A stretch of DNA of 64,000 nt from Bacillota bacterium (GCA_023439505.1 JAEXNR010000014.1:58833-122832); one strand, 5' to 3'. Shown: positions 53,759 to 62,103, numbered from the stretch's first letter. Numbers and translations: made by a program. Notes: generated by a model from the sequence alone, not told the origin.

Positions 53759-55465
53759 TTAGCTGAAATACTTCTCAAACACTTTATCTGCAGTTCGCGT
53801 CGCCAGTGCCTGATTCGTCAGTGTAGGATTTGGACCTCCTATGGAATTAAACAAAACGCTATTGTCTGCGATAAAGAGACGTTTTACCTGATTTGCTTCA
53901 CAATTGGTATCCGTCACGTATCCCATGCGCATGGTACATTGGATATGCAGAAATATTCCCGGAGCCCAATTCGAGCGAATTACTGTTTTTGCACCTGCTT
54001 TTCTGAAAATATCCGATGCGATGACCGCCAGTCGATCCCTCTTCCTTGCCGCCTCTTCGTTTGGCTCATAATGAATCACGGGAATATAGCCGTATTCATC
54101 CTGCAGCGAAGAATCCAGTGTAACACTATTATTCTGATCCACATCATCATCGGTAAAAATCAGCACACTTAAGGTTCTGGGATATTCTCTCATCAGGGCT
54201 TTTAACTGTTCTCCGGTAACAACACCCTCAATATCCCAGGGAGCACCAGGCGCCGGCTGTTTCAGACTGCTGTAACCGACCCCGCTGTTACCATATAGCA
54301 TATTGGCGTAGATCCCCGGACTCATTCCGTAAGTCTCCACCACACCGAGTCCGGGATAATCAAATCTTGCCGCGGCATTTTGTCCCACATAAGGCTTAAT
54401 GCTGGAAACTCCCAGAATATTCATTAAATCCTTTTCATCAAAGATACCTGCAACACAATCAAACCAATGATTAATTAAGCCCCTTCCCACCCAGTCATTA
54501 TGCGGCAGCTGAGAATTTAACCACAGGCGGGGCGATTCGATCCCTCCGGCTGACAAAACAATGACTTTAGCCCTTACTTCTTCTATTTCTTTAGTCCAGG
54601 TATCCTTAAATCTGACACCGACTGCGTGCACCCCCTGATTAGCATCTTCCTCCGTGATGATTTTGATTGCAAAAGAATTGGGCCTCACCTCAACATTGCC
54701 GGTTCGCAGTGCACTTGGAATATAACTTACAAAGGTAGATCTCTTGGCCACACCGTCAATAGTTGGTCCGATATGACAGCCATTCACACAATGTCCTCTT
54801 AAGGTGCAGCCAACCGCCCTGTTCGTCTGAAGGTCATAGTCAGGATCATTAATTCTTGGATTTGGACGCAAAATCGCATTGGGCTGCTGTCGATACCCGG
54901 GACTTTCCACATTCGGAGAATCCAGACGCTTCCAGCCGGCTTTATTGGCCCCATAGTAAAACAGTTCCTCTTTGGCGGTGGTTGGTGCCGGCCAGACAGG
55001 TAAGGTCTGTTCCACTCGTTCGTAATATGGGATTAGCTCCTCATAGGAAATGGGCCAGATCTGATTTACAGATTCTGGATATGCCCGTGGAGAGCCACCA
55101 TAATAATGCAGCGTAGTGCCGCCCACACCGGAGTTTTGCCAGGTATACCCCTGCTGCGTAATAATTCTCGGCCAGGGTGCCTGATTCCGGTCAGCCGGAC
55201 CCCAACGAAATTTGCCGGATACAAGGTCATTCATATCATCTTCCAAATCGGTAAAACATTCCTTTAGAATATCTATACTTAGATCCTCGTAGCTTGAACT
55301 GCTGATCCCCCCATGTTCTTCATTGGGCCTGGGCCAATTCTTATTCCCATACCATGGACCGGCCTCTAGCACCAGGACCCTTAATCCCTTTTCTCCCAGT
55401 TCCTTGGCAGCTACGGCACCTCCTCCTCCCGCACCGATGACAATTACATCTATGTTATCCATCAT
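53759..55465 (-). CDS. GMC-type oxidoreductase, gluconate 2-dehydrogenase large-subunit-like
   Basis: About 568-residue FAD enzyme. The N-terminal nucleotide site is VIVIGAGGGGAVAAKELGEK; WQNSGVGGTTLHYYGGSPRA is the flavin-attachment/binding loop; the C-terminal block has ADNSVLFNSIGGPNPTLTNQ preceded by an HIQCTMRMG active-site segment. Acts on a sugar acid, polyol or alcohol. No signal peptide or Tat motif, so it is likely cytosolic or spore-associated. Follows the subunit-3-like gene by about 165 bases. The cytochrome c subunit of the classical enzyme is missing, so the acceptor must differ. Confidence 0.87.
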   Translation of the reverse strand: MMDNIDVIVIGAGGGGAVAAKELGEKGLRVLVLEAGPWYGNKNWPRPNEEHGGISSSSYEDLSIDILKECFTDLEDDMNDLVSGKFRWGPADRNQAPWPRIITQQGYTWQNSGVGGTTLHYYGGSPRAYPESVNQIWPISYEELIPYYERVEQTLPVWPAPTTAKEELFYYGANKAGWKRLDSPNVESPGYRQQPNAILRPNPRINDPDYDLQTNRAVGCTLRGHCVNGCHIGPTIDGVAKRSTFVSYIPSALRTGNVEVRPNSFAIKIITEEDANQGVHAVGVRFKDTWTKEIEEVRAKVIVLSAGGIESPRLWLNSQLPHNDWVGRGLINHWFDCVAGIFDEKDLMNILGVSSIKPYVGQNAAARFDYPGLGVVETYGMSPGIYANMLYGNSGVGYSSLKQPAPGAPWDIEGVVTGEQLKALMREYPRTLSVLIFTDDDVDQNNSVTLDSSLQDEYGYIPVIHYEPNEEAARKRDRLAVIASDIFRKAGAKTVIRSNWAPGIFLHIQCTMRMGYVTDTNCEANQVKRLFIADNSVLFNSIGGPNPTLTNQALATRTADKVFEKYFS

Positions 55466-55541
55466 ATCATTCTCTCCTATCTCTCCTATCACTGCATTAC
55501 TGCCACACCCGCTCCATCACTCCAATTCCTGCAAACCCATC

Positions 55542-55632
55542 TTTGACCCAAGGATTCACAGGCTCACACTAATAGGCCACATAACCTCCTGTACGTTCTC
55601 CGTTTGAACCTATGATTTACTGGCTCACGCTA
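55542..55632. repeat. Imperfect 30-bp direct repeat between the two dehydrogenase genes
   Basis: 55542-55571 and 55603-55632 match at 24 of 30 positions, offset 61 bp, sharing the core GGCTCAC. The second copy ends on the stop codon of the small subunit gene. It may be a slippage duplication or RNA element. Weak. Confidence 0.4.
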
Positions 55633-56226
55633 CACAAAATAACTTTCCCTTAACCCCCGATATCCCAGAGACGGCCCCGGATAAGACACCTGTCCCCAGC
55701 TTAGCGGATAGAATTCCAGCCTTCTGTTATTTGGCGGATCCAGGCGGGTGGTTCCGTATCCCGACCACTCCGAATAGTATCCTATCATCGTCAACCGATT
55801 GAGTTGAGATGTAAGATTAGAGATGGAACCCTGAAAATCAGAAGGAAGGCTCTTCTCATCCAGCAAACGTGTCAGGACCCGTAACCGGTCCTGCGGATCC
55901 AGTTTCGAAAAGGTATCCCCGCCGGAATAAAGAGATGGATTTAATCCTTCCTCTTTGGCAAATATATTCGCCGCCTCCTCAATCATAGCCCCGGTATATT
56001 CTGCCACCGGATCATATAAATGATTCAGTGACCAGATCATATATTCGTTCGTATACAGATCCAACGCGCCATAATATTGAATCATTCCAAATTCTTCTGC
56101 CAAAATAGGACTTCGTGGAATAATAGTATCTACCAGTGCCTGAAAGGTAAGGTTGATGTCTTGCATGGAATCATAATTCAGATCATATTCATTGTCACTT
56201 TCCGAATACCAAAACGGTCCATACAT
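55630..56226 (-). CDS. Gluconate 2-dehydrogenase subunit 3-like protein
   Basis: 198-residue protein of the gluconate 2-dehydrogenase subunit 3 family. The LVDTIIPRSPILAEEFGMIQYY stretch and the DRLRVLTRLL and MTMIGYYSEWSGYG-like (RLTMIGYYSEWSGYG) motifs are recognisable; the small subunit packs against the GMC subunit and may carry the maturation signal in classical members. Here there is no twin-arginine leader. GGAGC lies upstream of the ATG. Forms a pair with the following GMC oxidoreductase gene. Confidence 0.82.
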   Translation of the reverse strand: MYGPFWYSESDNEYDLNYDSMQDINLTFQALVDTIIPRSPILAEEFGMIQYYGALDLYTNEYMIWSLNHLYDPVAEYTGAMIEEAANIFAKEEGLNPSLYSGGDTFSKLDPQDRLRVLTRLLDEKSLPSDFQGSISNLTSQLNRLTMIGYYSEWSGYGTTRLDPPNNRRLEFYPLSWGQVSYPGPSLGYRGLRESYFV

Positions 56227-56515
56227 ACCGATTGCTCCTTGTCTGATATCTATAATAGCCTCATAACATCATATGTATGACAAACTGTATTTATTACGGC
56301 ATCTGAGGAAACTGTTTTTCCCGGAAAAGAATTGAAACATCATTGTGAAACGTTATTTGAAATATTTCTTGATTTAAGACCATATTCTATCCTATACTAT
56401 AGGGTGATGAAGATTCATTCACATGATGAACTTTAACTGCAATGTCAGGAGGGCGTATGAATTAGTTTCTCCGTCATTATGAAATGTACAACTATTGATA
56501 TGGAGGTTTTGGATT

Positions 56516-56953
56516 ATGTTAATGGAACAACTGCAAAAAGATATGATAACCGCTATGAAGGCCAGAGATAAAGTACGTAAAGATGCAATATCATCTTTGG
56601 TTTCCGCTGTTAAGAAAATGGCCATTGATGAGGGCAGCCGTGATGATATCCCCGAGGAACTGGTGGATCGTGCCGTACTAAAGGAAATGAAACTGGTGAA
56701 GGAACAGATGGATACCTGTCCGGCAGAACGTGCTGAATTAAAGGCAAGCTATCAGGCAACTTATGAAGTGATCAAGGAATATGCACCTTCCATGATGGCA
56801 GAAGAAGACATCAAGTCCTATATACTTAAGAACTTTGCCGATGCACTTGCCACCAAAAATAAGGGCATGATTATGAAAGGTGTAATGGTCGATTTGAAGG
56901 GGAAAGCGGACGGTAAATTAATTAACCAGGTAGTCGGCGACCTCTGCAAGTAA
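56516..56953 (+). CDS. GatB/YqeY-domain protein
   Basis: 145-residue YqeY-type protein, related to the tail domain of GatB/GatE amidotransferases that contacts tRNA. MEQLQKDMITAMKARDKVRK, the central EMKLVKEQMDTCPAERAEL and the C-terminal MKGVMVDLKGKADGKLINQV blocks are typical. Free-standing YqeY is common in Firmicutes and its exact role is not settled. GGAGGT lies eight bases before the selected ATG. Confidence 0.9.
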   Translation: MLMEQLQKDMITAMKARDKVRKDAISSLVSAVKKMAIDEGSRDDIPEELVDRAVLKEMKLVKEQMDTCPAERAELKASYQATYEVIKEYAPSMMAEEDIKSYILKNFADALATKNKGMIMKGVMVDLKGKADGKLINQVVGDLCK

Positions 56954-56981
56954 TCAAATGTAACATTACGCAGGATAAAAA

Positions 56982-57020
56982 TACGACGCGGGATTTAGAC
57001 AATCCAAATCCCGCGCCGTA
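56982..57020. terminator. Hairpin between yqeY-like and DUF438 genes
   Basis: TACGACGCGGGATTT and AAATCCCGCGCCGTA form a 15-bp stem with a single mismatch and 9-base loop, shared by the two convergent genes. Confidence 0.65.
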
Positions 57021-57026
57021 TCAGTC

Positions 57027-58247
57027 TTAAAGTCTCTTTTCTCCGGTAATTTCCTGAATCGGTTGAATGTCCTGGGTTACTTCCAGGGTTCCAAGGTAGG
57101 TCCCCTGTTCATTCCTAACCGCATAATATCTGATATATACGAATTTGGGTCCCATCTTAATCCAGAAGTCCTCATGATCTTTTCTTCCTTCTTTAAAATC
57201 CTCCACGATTTTCTCGACAATATGAACACTTGCCGGTGGATGGCAGTTTTGAACCAATCTTCCAATGACAGTTTTGGGCCTGGCAAAGATTCGCTCTTTA
57301 CCCATGGAAAAGTATTTTACTGCTCCTTCTTGATCTACAAAGGTAATATCGACCGGCAGGGTATTGAGTATGGCATTGATCTCTTCGGGAAGCAGAATTC
57401 CTGCATCAAAGGTGATATAACCGTCCTGTACCGGCAATTCTCCCTGTTCTTTCGCCTTTTCTTTTATCTCTATCTTCTCAGGCTGCCAATCTTTCGGCGG
57501 TTGAATCAGAAAATAACCTATCTCATCGCTTTCCTCGGCAATCTTCATCCATTCATCCTCAGACAGGGTATCAAGTGCCATAGGAAACAGAATATTCTCT
57601 TCCTTGAAGACCATCTCGTTAACTTTATTTATCACTTCACCCGCTGTCGATTGAAATCCCGCCTTGTTACCGAAATAATCCGGAATCATTTTAATACATT
57701 CCTTCACCCCGGTTCGAATCTCATCATCCACTCCCCACATAACCTTTGGCGGGGCAGTAATTCCATATTTTTCAAGATATGGAAAAATCAGATTTTCTTT
57801 TCTGGCATAATGCTTATCAATTTCCAGTAATCGTTGAAAATCCGTAATCAGCTGATCCAATAATTCAATATCCTCTTCCACCTTTAATTGCTCCAGCTTG
57901 GGCTTAATTTCCTTATTGATCAGTCGTTCTATTCTTCTGTTCTCCAATTTGAAAGTATGAACCGGATGCCCCGGCGTTTCTTCCGGCTTCCCGGGACGAT
58001 GAATCTCTTCAAAGGAGCCCTTAAAAACTGCTGCGTGTACATCACAGAGCTTTTGTATATTTTCAATGGGCATACCTTCCCGAATCAGCGCCTGCTCCAT
58101 CTCGGCAATCTCCGTCGCGGAAATCCCCCTGATTAATTCCTCGAATCTTTGCCTGACATCTTCCACAAGCTTACCGTTATGCAGTTCCATGATTAGCTCT
58201 TTCAAAACTTTCTGGCGATACTCTCTGTTATTAATCATCTCACTCAT
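57027..58247 (-). CDS. DUF438-domain protein with hemerythrin-like and PAS regions
   Basis: About 406 residues. The N-terminal DUF438 helical region (about 1-75) is followed by a hemerythrin-like four-helix part (about 80-230) with iron-ligand-type HPVHTFKLENRRI, DKHYARKENLIFPYLE and EENILFP segments. A C-terminal PAS domain (about 275-400) starts near LPEEINAILNTLPVDITFVD. Such proteins are thought to sense redox, iron or oxygen-nitrogen species; no output domain is present. The start follows GAGGAG of the preceding gene by eight bases. Coupled to the DUF1858 gene. Confidence 0.86.
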   Translation of the reverse strand: MSEMINNREYRQKVLKELIMELHNGKLVEDVRQRFEELIRGISATEIAEMEQALIREGMPIENIQKLCDVHAAVFKGSFEEIHRPGKPEETPGHPVHTFKLENRRIERLINKEIKPKLEQLKVEEDIELLDQLITDFQRLLEIDKHYARKENLIFPYLEKYGITAPPKVMWGVDDEIRTGVKECIKMIPDYFGNKAGFQSTAGEVINKVNEMVFKEENILFPMALDTLSEDEWMKIAEESDEIGYFLIQPPKDWQPEKIEIKEKAKEQGELPVQDGYITFDAGILLPEEINAILNTLPVDITFVDQEGAVKYFSMGKERIFARPKTVIGRLVQNCHPPASVHIVEKIVEDFKEGRKDHEDFWIKMGPKFVYIRYYAVRNEQGTYLGTLEVTQDIQPIQEITGEKRL

Positions 58248-58252
58248 ATTGA

Positions 58253-58486
58253 TCACTCCTCTTCTATCAAACGATATCCTTCTCTTTGAAAAGCCTCCCG
58301 GATTTGATCCATACTGATCTGCTTCATGGCTGCACCTTTGGGTATTGTCATAAAACGGCCTGCGCTATTTCGTATTGCAGGATTTCTAATCATATCAAAA
58401 CCCAATTTCACCATAATCTCAATTACGTTTGGATCATTTTTACAGATTTCATATATACTATTCGATAACCGTATCTCTTTTATCAT
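58253..58486 (-). CDS. DUF1858-domain protein
   Basis: 77-residue protein with the DUF1858 pattern: SNSIYEICKNDPNVIEIMVK, LGFDMIRNP, and a GRFMTIPKGA segment. The family is often annotated as hydrid-cluster or disulfide-reductase related because of a conserved cysteine, here only C in EICKND. It ends by overlapping the DUF438 gene region and is regularly paired with it, so the two probably act together. The start is the ATG after AGGTGGGTG; a TTG six codons upstream is less likely. Confidence 0.85.
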   Translation of the reverse strand: MIKEIRLSNSIYEICKNDPNVIEIMVKLGFDMIRNPAIRNSAGRFMTIPKGAAMKQISMDQIREAFQREGYRLIEEE

Positions 58487-58594
58487 CTTCACACCCACCT
58501 GCAATCACTTACATTTTGTTTGGTCATCTGTAGACTATTTTTTCCTATTCTTATCATATCATTCAATGTTTGACATCTTTTTTGAAACTTCCTG

Positions 58595-58625
58595 TTGACT
58601 CTGCCATTATGTCATACTTTATAAT
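58595..58625 (+). promoter_or_regulatory. MerR-type promoter with a 19-bp spacer
   Basis: TTGACT (58595-58600) and TATAAT (58620-58625) are 19 bases apart, two more than optimal, with an imperfect TGCCAT/ATGTCA dyad between. The following gene encodes a MerR-family protein, so this is a candidate autoregulated promoter. Confidence 0.55.
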
Positions 58626-58665
58626 AGAATTGAGCTCAAATAACACATATGTGAGGATTTAAAAC

Positions 58666-59484
58666 ATGTTAAAAATAGGAGATTTTTCAAAATTATCAAG
58701 GATAAGTATTCGTATGCTGCGCCATTATGATGAAATCGGACTGCTGATTCCTGGAAGTATTGATCCGGTAACCGGTTATCGATATTACAATGAGGCCCAA
58801 TTACCGCTTGCCAATCATATTCAGGCATTTAAAGATATGGGGTTCTCCCTGTCGGTGATCATTGAGTTATTAAAATACATTCATCATCCTGTGGAATTGC
58901 AGCATTTCCTGCTTGTGAAACAAGCTGAAATGAACGATCAGGCAGATAAAATCAGCAGACAACTACTTCTTCTTGAACATACCATCAATATTCTTGGAAA
59001 GGAAGAACGTAATATGGAATATAGTGTTACACAAAAAGAAATGCCACAAAGATATGTGGCAAGCGTAAGAAACATCATTCCCACTTATGCATCCGAGCAT
59101 ATCCTGTGGGAACAGATGATGAAGGAAATCACTTCCCAAAACATTCAATTTGCTACCCCCTGCTATTCTCTGGCGGTATTCCATGATGAAGGTTATAAAG
59201 AAAGTGATGTGGATGTGGAAATTCAGATTGCTCTGGAGGGAAGCTATCATGATACCGAACATGTGACATTTAAAACGGTACCTCCCATCCTGATTGCATC
59301 CGCCATCTATCAAGGTAGTTATGACCAGTTAACCCGGGTGAATCAGGCAGTTGCCAATTGGATCAGAGATAATAACTATGAATTTTCTGATTCCATGTTC
59401 ACCATTTACCATGTCAGCCCCGCTCAGACGCAAAACCCGGAAGAACTGGTAACTGAGGTTTGTTATCCAATTAAAATGAAATAA
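58666..59484 (+). CDS. MerR-family regulator with GyrI-like effector domain
   Basis: 272 residues. Winged helix-turn-helix at about 1-70 (MLKIGDFSKLSRISIRMLRH, YDEIGLLIPGSIDPVTGYRYY), coiled-coil dimerisation helix about 75-115, and a GyrI-like/BmrR-type ligand-binding domain from about 125 to the end. This is the multidrug-binding BmrR/TipA-like architecture rather than a metal sensor; no metal cysteines are seen. GAGGATTTAAAAC precedes the ATG. No obvious transporter target adjoins it, so the regulon is unknown. Confidence 0.92.
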   Translation: MLKIGDFSKLSRISIRMLRHYDEIGLLIPGSIDPVTGYRYYNEAQLPLANHIQAFKDMGFSLSVIIELLKYIHHPVELQHFLLVKQAEMNDQADKISRQLLLLEHTINILGKEERNMEYSVTQKEMPQRYVASVRNIIPTYASEHILWEQMMKEITSQNIQFATPCYSLAVFHDEGYKESDVDVEIQIALEGSYHDTEHVTFKTVPPILIASAIYQGSYDQLTRVNQAVANWIRDNNYEFSDSMFTIYHVSPAQTQNPEELVTEVCYPIKMK

Positions 59485-59488
59485 TCAA

Positions 59489-59536
59489 AAAATCACCGGA
59501 ATACAGGATCAGAAGATCCTGTATTCCGGTGATTTT
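59489..59536. terminator. Perfect 22-bp terminator hairpin
   Basis: A 22-bp perfect stem (59489-59510 with 59515-59536) with AGAA loop, A-rich on the left and T-rich on the right, terminating the MerR gene and anything converging on it. Confidence 0.88.
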
Positions 59537-59541
59537 AATTA

Positions 59542-59658
59542 TTATTGTATCGCTTTTACCGGAAATGCTTTTCTTGCACCGGTCTGGAAATATATCAATT
59601 CGCAGGCTTCAAGGTTGATGAAATCACACGCCTCCGGTATTCCCCCCAAATAATCCAT
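59542..59658 (-). CDS. Possible 38-residue protein at the edge of the acquired region
   Basis: A minus-strand frame starts ATG at 59658 and ends TAA at 59542-59544, immediately before the bidirectional terminator. The protein has a protein-like, acidic/aromatic composition (GIPEACDFINLEACELIYF) and two cysteines. The ribosome site is weak (GAAATGGG). Its position against the terminator supports translation from a convergent transcript; size and lack of a family argue against it. Confidence 0.3.
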   Translation of the reverse strand: MDYLGGIPEACDFINLEACELIYFQTGARKAFPVKAIQ

Positions 59659-59690
59659 CCCATTTCATCGCAATAGGACCAATACATTTG

Positions 59691-59719
59691 TTGAAACCAT
59701 ATGAATATTCGTATATAAT
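59691..59719 (+). promoter_or_regulatory. Promoter of the LytTR locus
   Basis: TTGAAA (59691-59696), a 17-base spacer and TATAAT (59714-59719). It reads into the broken helix-turn-helix gene and then the response regulator, so these probably form one transcript. Confidence 0.6.
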
Positions 59720-59747
59720 ATATTATATTTTTCATATCTACACGGAT

Positions 59748-59943
59748 GTGAAATGGTTGAGCAGTTTGCAGGGATATATCTCAGCGAGGGAAGCGTCATA
59801 CAAATGGGGTGTATCAGAACGGCGCATACATCAATACTGCCAAACCGGACGCATTCGGAGGGGGGTCCCGTTTCGGGCGTTCGTGGGTTATTCCCGCTGA
59901 TGCCCAAAAGCCTGCTGATCCCAGAAAAGGAAAAATACCATAA
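59748..59943 (+). pseudogene. Frameshifted small helix-turn-helix DNA-binding protein
   Basis: The first frame encodes GYISAREASYKWGVSERRIH and then QYCQTGRI, a familiar excisionase/MerR-like helix-turn-helix used in many small Firmicute proteins. After a run of six G (59860-59865) it goes out of frame. Removing one G restores the family's conserved ending: FGRSWVIPADAQKPADPRKG and a stop at 59941. Either a real inactivating insertion or a homopolymer sequencing error. It lies 13 bases ahead of the response regulator gene. The start is uncertain (GTG at 59748 or a later TTG). Confidence 0.7.
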
Positions 59944-59956
59944 GGAGGTGACCACT

Positions 59957-60679
59957 ATGCTGCGTATTGCTATCTGTGACGACCAGCCAAATGAACTTGA
60001 GCGGGCCGACAGCCTGCTCAAAAAATACGCCTGTGAACACCCACAATATGAAATAAAAATTCAATCCTTCTCCGCGCCTTTAGAACTGCTTACCTATGTG
60101 GCGGGAAAGGGCGGCTTTGACGTGCTGCTGCTGGATATTTATATGCCGGGTATCCTCGGGACGGACGCTGCGCGGGAGCTGCGGGCTATGCACGATAACT
60201 GTCAGATCATATTCCTGACTACGTCACGCGACCATGCCGTGGATGCGTTTTCGCTTGACGCCACGCATTATCTGGTGAAGCCTTATTCGGAAAAAGAGTT
60301 CTTCGCGGCTATTGAAAAGGCAATTAATAACCTTGCAGACAGGCGAGGAGCAGTGCTTACCGTCAAATCGGTTGACGGCATCAGCCGTGTGGAGTTAAAT
60401 AGACTCGTATATGCTGAGACAGATAATCATATTCAAAAATTATATTTGTCTGAGGGAAATTTAATCAAGGTTAGAAAATCCTCAACCGAGTTATTTGAAC
60501 TCCTCGAAGAAGACCCGCGCTTTTACAAGTGCGGCAGCACCTACATCATCAATATGGACTACATCGTCGAGCTATCGGCAAGGAGCGTTTCTTTTTCAAA
60601 CGGCGCTAAAATCCCGATCATAAGTCGAAAATACACGGAGTTAAGAAAGCTGTACATGGATTACAGCTGCCGCTTTTAA
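59957..60679 (+). CDS. LytTR-family response regulator (AgrA-like)
   Basis: 240 residues. Receiver domain about 1-120 with DD near the N terminus (AICDDQPNELE), phospho-acceptor Asp in DVLLLDIYMPG, and the conserved Lys in HYLVKPYSEKEF. LytTR DNA-binding domain about 135-238 with the RVELNRLVYAETDNHIQKLY and FYKCGSTYIINMDYIVEL blocks. TAAGGAGGTG fixes the start; the open frame extending 68 codons upstream is out of the family. Operon with the GHKL kinase. Such pairs respond to peptides or other extracellular signals and activate direct-repeat promoters. Confidence 0.93.
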   Translation: MLRIAICDDQPNELERADSLLKKYACEHPQYEIKIQSFSAPLELLTYVAGKGGFDVLLLDIYMPGILGTDAARELRAMHDNCQIIFLTTSRDHAVDAFSLDATHYLVKPYSEKEFFAAIEKAINNLADRRGAVLTVKSVDGISRVELNRLVYAETDNHIQKLYLSEGNLIKVRKSSTELFELLEEDPRFYKCGSTYIINMDYIVELSARSVSFSNGAKIPIISRKYTELRKLYMDYSCRF

Positions 60680-60693
60680 AAGGAGGGTGCCTT

Positions 60694-62007
60694 ATGCGGA
60701 TATTTTTAGGGGGTGTGGTGCTACTCCGGTTTTTACAGACAGCGGCTTACATCAGCCTGTTTTTCTTTTCGCTTATAAAACTGAAGGAGCCGAAAAGAAA
60801 ACGGGTTGCAATTACTGTTGCAATTTATATAGCGGTTGCCGGTGCATATTGTACTTTGCTGGTCATATATGGGCAGGAGCTGGCGGAGCGCCTGATTATC
60901 CCCGTCGAGGTTGGGTTGAGCCTGCTGCTGATTGCCCTCTGCTCCGCCGACAGATGGGCGGTATCGCTTTTTGTCATGTTCACGCAGTTTAATTTATACC
61001 TTGGAATAAGCTATATTTCCGACCTGTGCACCACCGAGGATAGGGGGCTTGTTTATAATATCGAATATTTGCTATACCGCACGGTGCTGTTCGGCGCGCT
61101 TCTGCTTTTTAATTTCAAATTTCTCCGTCCCCGCTTTTGCAGACTGGCGGAGGTTCTGGGAAAAGAGTGGCGTTCCATCACGATGGCGGCCTTTTTCTTC
61201 TATGTTCTGGAGGCCATTATTCTCTATTTCCCGCGTTTCTATTGGTATGAGCAGGATTATCGCTGGCGTCTGGTCGCAAGCTCCTATCTGGTGTTTTTTA
61301 GCGTCTATCTGCTGATCTTTCGATCCATCAATGCCATTGTGGGCAAATATGAGGAGCAGGAACGGGGGCGAATCCTTGCCCAGCAAAATAAGCTTTGGGC
61401 GGAACAACTGGCGGAGAAAAAAAATGCCGTGAGCGCCGCCCGCCGCGACCGCCATGATCTACGCCACCACTACGACACGCTTTTGGCGATGCTTTCAAGT
61501 GGGAAAATACAGGAAGCGGTTTCCTATTTAAACACGCAGACACGAAGAACGGAGAACGCGGCCCTGTCGGACATTTGTCAGCACCCTGCCGCGAATGCCA
61601 TCCTGTCAAGATGGGCTGCGCGGGCAAGGGAGAACGGCATTAAAACCGAAATTGACGCGGGCATTCCCGAAAAGCTCCCGATGGACGAGGTGGCGCTGGC
61701 CGGTATTCTGGCCAACTGCTTTGAAAACGCCGTAGAGGGCTGCCTGCGCGACCCTGACACAGCGGAGAAATTTATCAACGTGAGAATTGCTTATTCCGTC
61801 TATAACGGAGCAGGAAAGCTTCATCTTGTCTTTGAAAATTCCTGCGCGGATACTATCGTCTTTGATGGCGACTTCCCAAAATCGCAGAAGCCGGGTGGCG
61901 GCACGGGCACAAGGAGTATCGCATACACCGCCGAGCACTATAACGGTATGGTGGAATTTTTAGCGCAGGCCGGCATTTTCAGGACGCGGATTCTGCTGCA
62001 TTTATAG
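60694..62007 (+). CDS. GHKL sensor histidine kinase (AgrC-like)
   Basis: 437 residues. Six hydrophobic helices span about 5-220, with no sizeable extracytoplasmic domain, as in AgrC/peptide sensors. A cytoplasmic helix leads to RRDRHDLRHHYDTLL, where the phospho-acceptor His lies near 253, and a GHKL ATPase domain follows with AGILANCFENAVEGCL and GGGTGTRSIAY. The ribosome site AAAGGAGG lies eight bases upstream, 14 bases past the regulator stop. It is markedly GC-rich (I count 35 G+C in the 60 bases at 61441-61500, versus about 20 in a like stretch of the MerR gene). The signal is unknown; no agrB/agrD-like gene is seen in the window. Confidence 0.92.
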   Translation: MRIFLGGVVLLRFLQTAAYISLFFFSLIKLKEPKRKRVAITVAIYIAVAGAYCTLLVIYGQELAERLIIPVEVGLSLLLIALCSADRWAVSLFVMFTQFNLYLGISYISDLCTTEDRGLVYNIEYLLYRTVLFGALLLFNFKFLRPRFCRLAEVLGKEWRSITMAAFFFYVLEAIILYFPRFYWYEQDYRWRLVASSYLVFFSVYLLIFRSINAIVGKYEEQERGRILAQQNKLWAEQLAEKKNAVSAARRDRHDLRHHYDTLLAMLSSGKIQEAVSYLNTQTRRTENAALSDICQHPAANAILSRWAARARENGIKTEIDAGIPEKLPMDEVALAGILANCFENAVEGCLRDPDTAEKFINVRIAYSVYNGAGKLHLVFENSCADTIVFDGDFPKSQKPGGGTGTRSIAYTAEHYNGMVEFLAQAGIFRTRILLHL

Positions 62008-62038
62008 CGTCAGGCCCCGAAATCTGACAAACTTACAA

Positions 62039-62103
62039 CAATTACGCCAAATATCCTGCAATTACGCCGCGGCCGGTTCTCGACCGCGGTTTTTTTGTAT
62101 AAT
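62039..62103 (+). promoter_or_regulatory. Direct repeats of LytTR type followed by a weak promoter
   Basis: CAATTACGCC occurs at 62039-62048 and 62059-62068, exactly 20 bases apart, as two boxes on one helix face in the manner of AgrA/LytTR sites. TATAAT lies at 62098-62103 with a poor -35 (GGTTCT). This fits an activator-dependent promoter for the downstream Cys-rich and lectin genes, controlled by the LytTR protein just upstream (inference). Confidence 0.55.
62067..62096 (+). terminator. Terminator of the regulator-kinase transcript
   Basis: CCGCGG (62067-62072) and CCGCGG (62084-62089) close an 11-base loop, followed by T7 (62090-62096). It overlaps the second LytTR-like box and abuts the downstream -10, so termination and activation share the same 60 bases. 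Confidence 0.75.

Noticed and set aside
53678..54172. 164-residue plus-strand frame downstream of ytaF
   Set aside because: It lies antisense within the GMC oxidoreductase gene, whose motifs are unambiguous.
59753..59956. 68-residue N-terminal extension of the LytTR regulator
   Set aside because: It is an overlap with the broken helix-turn-helix gene; the strong TAAGGAGGTG before 59957 decides the start.
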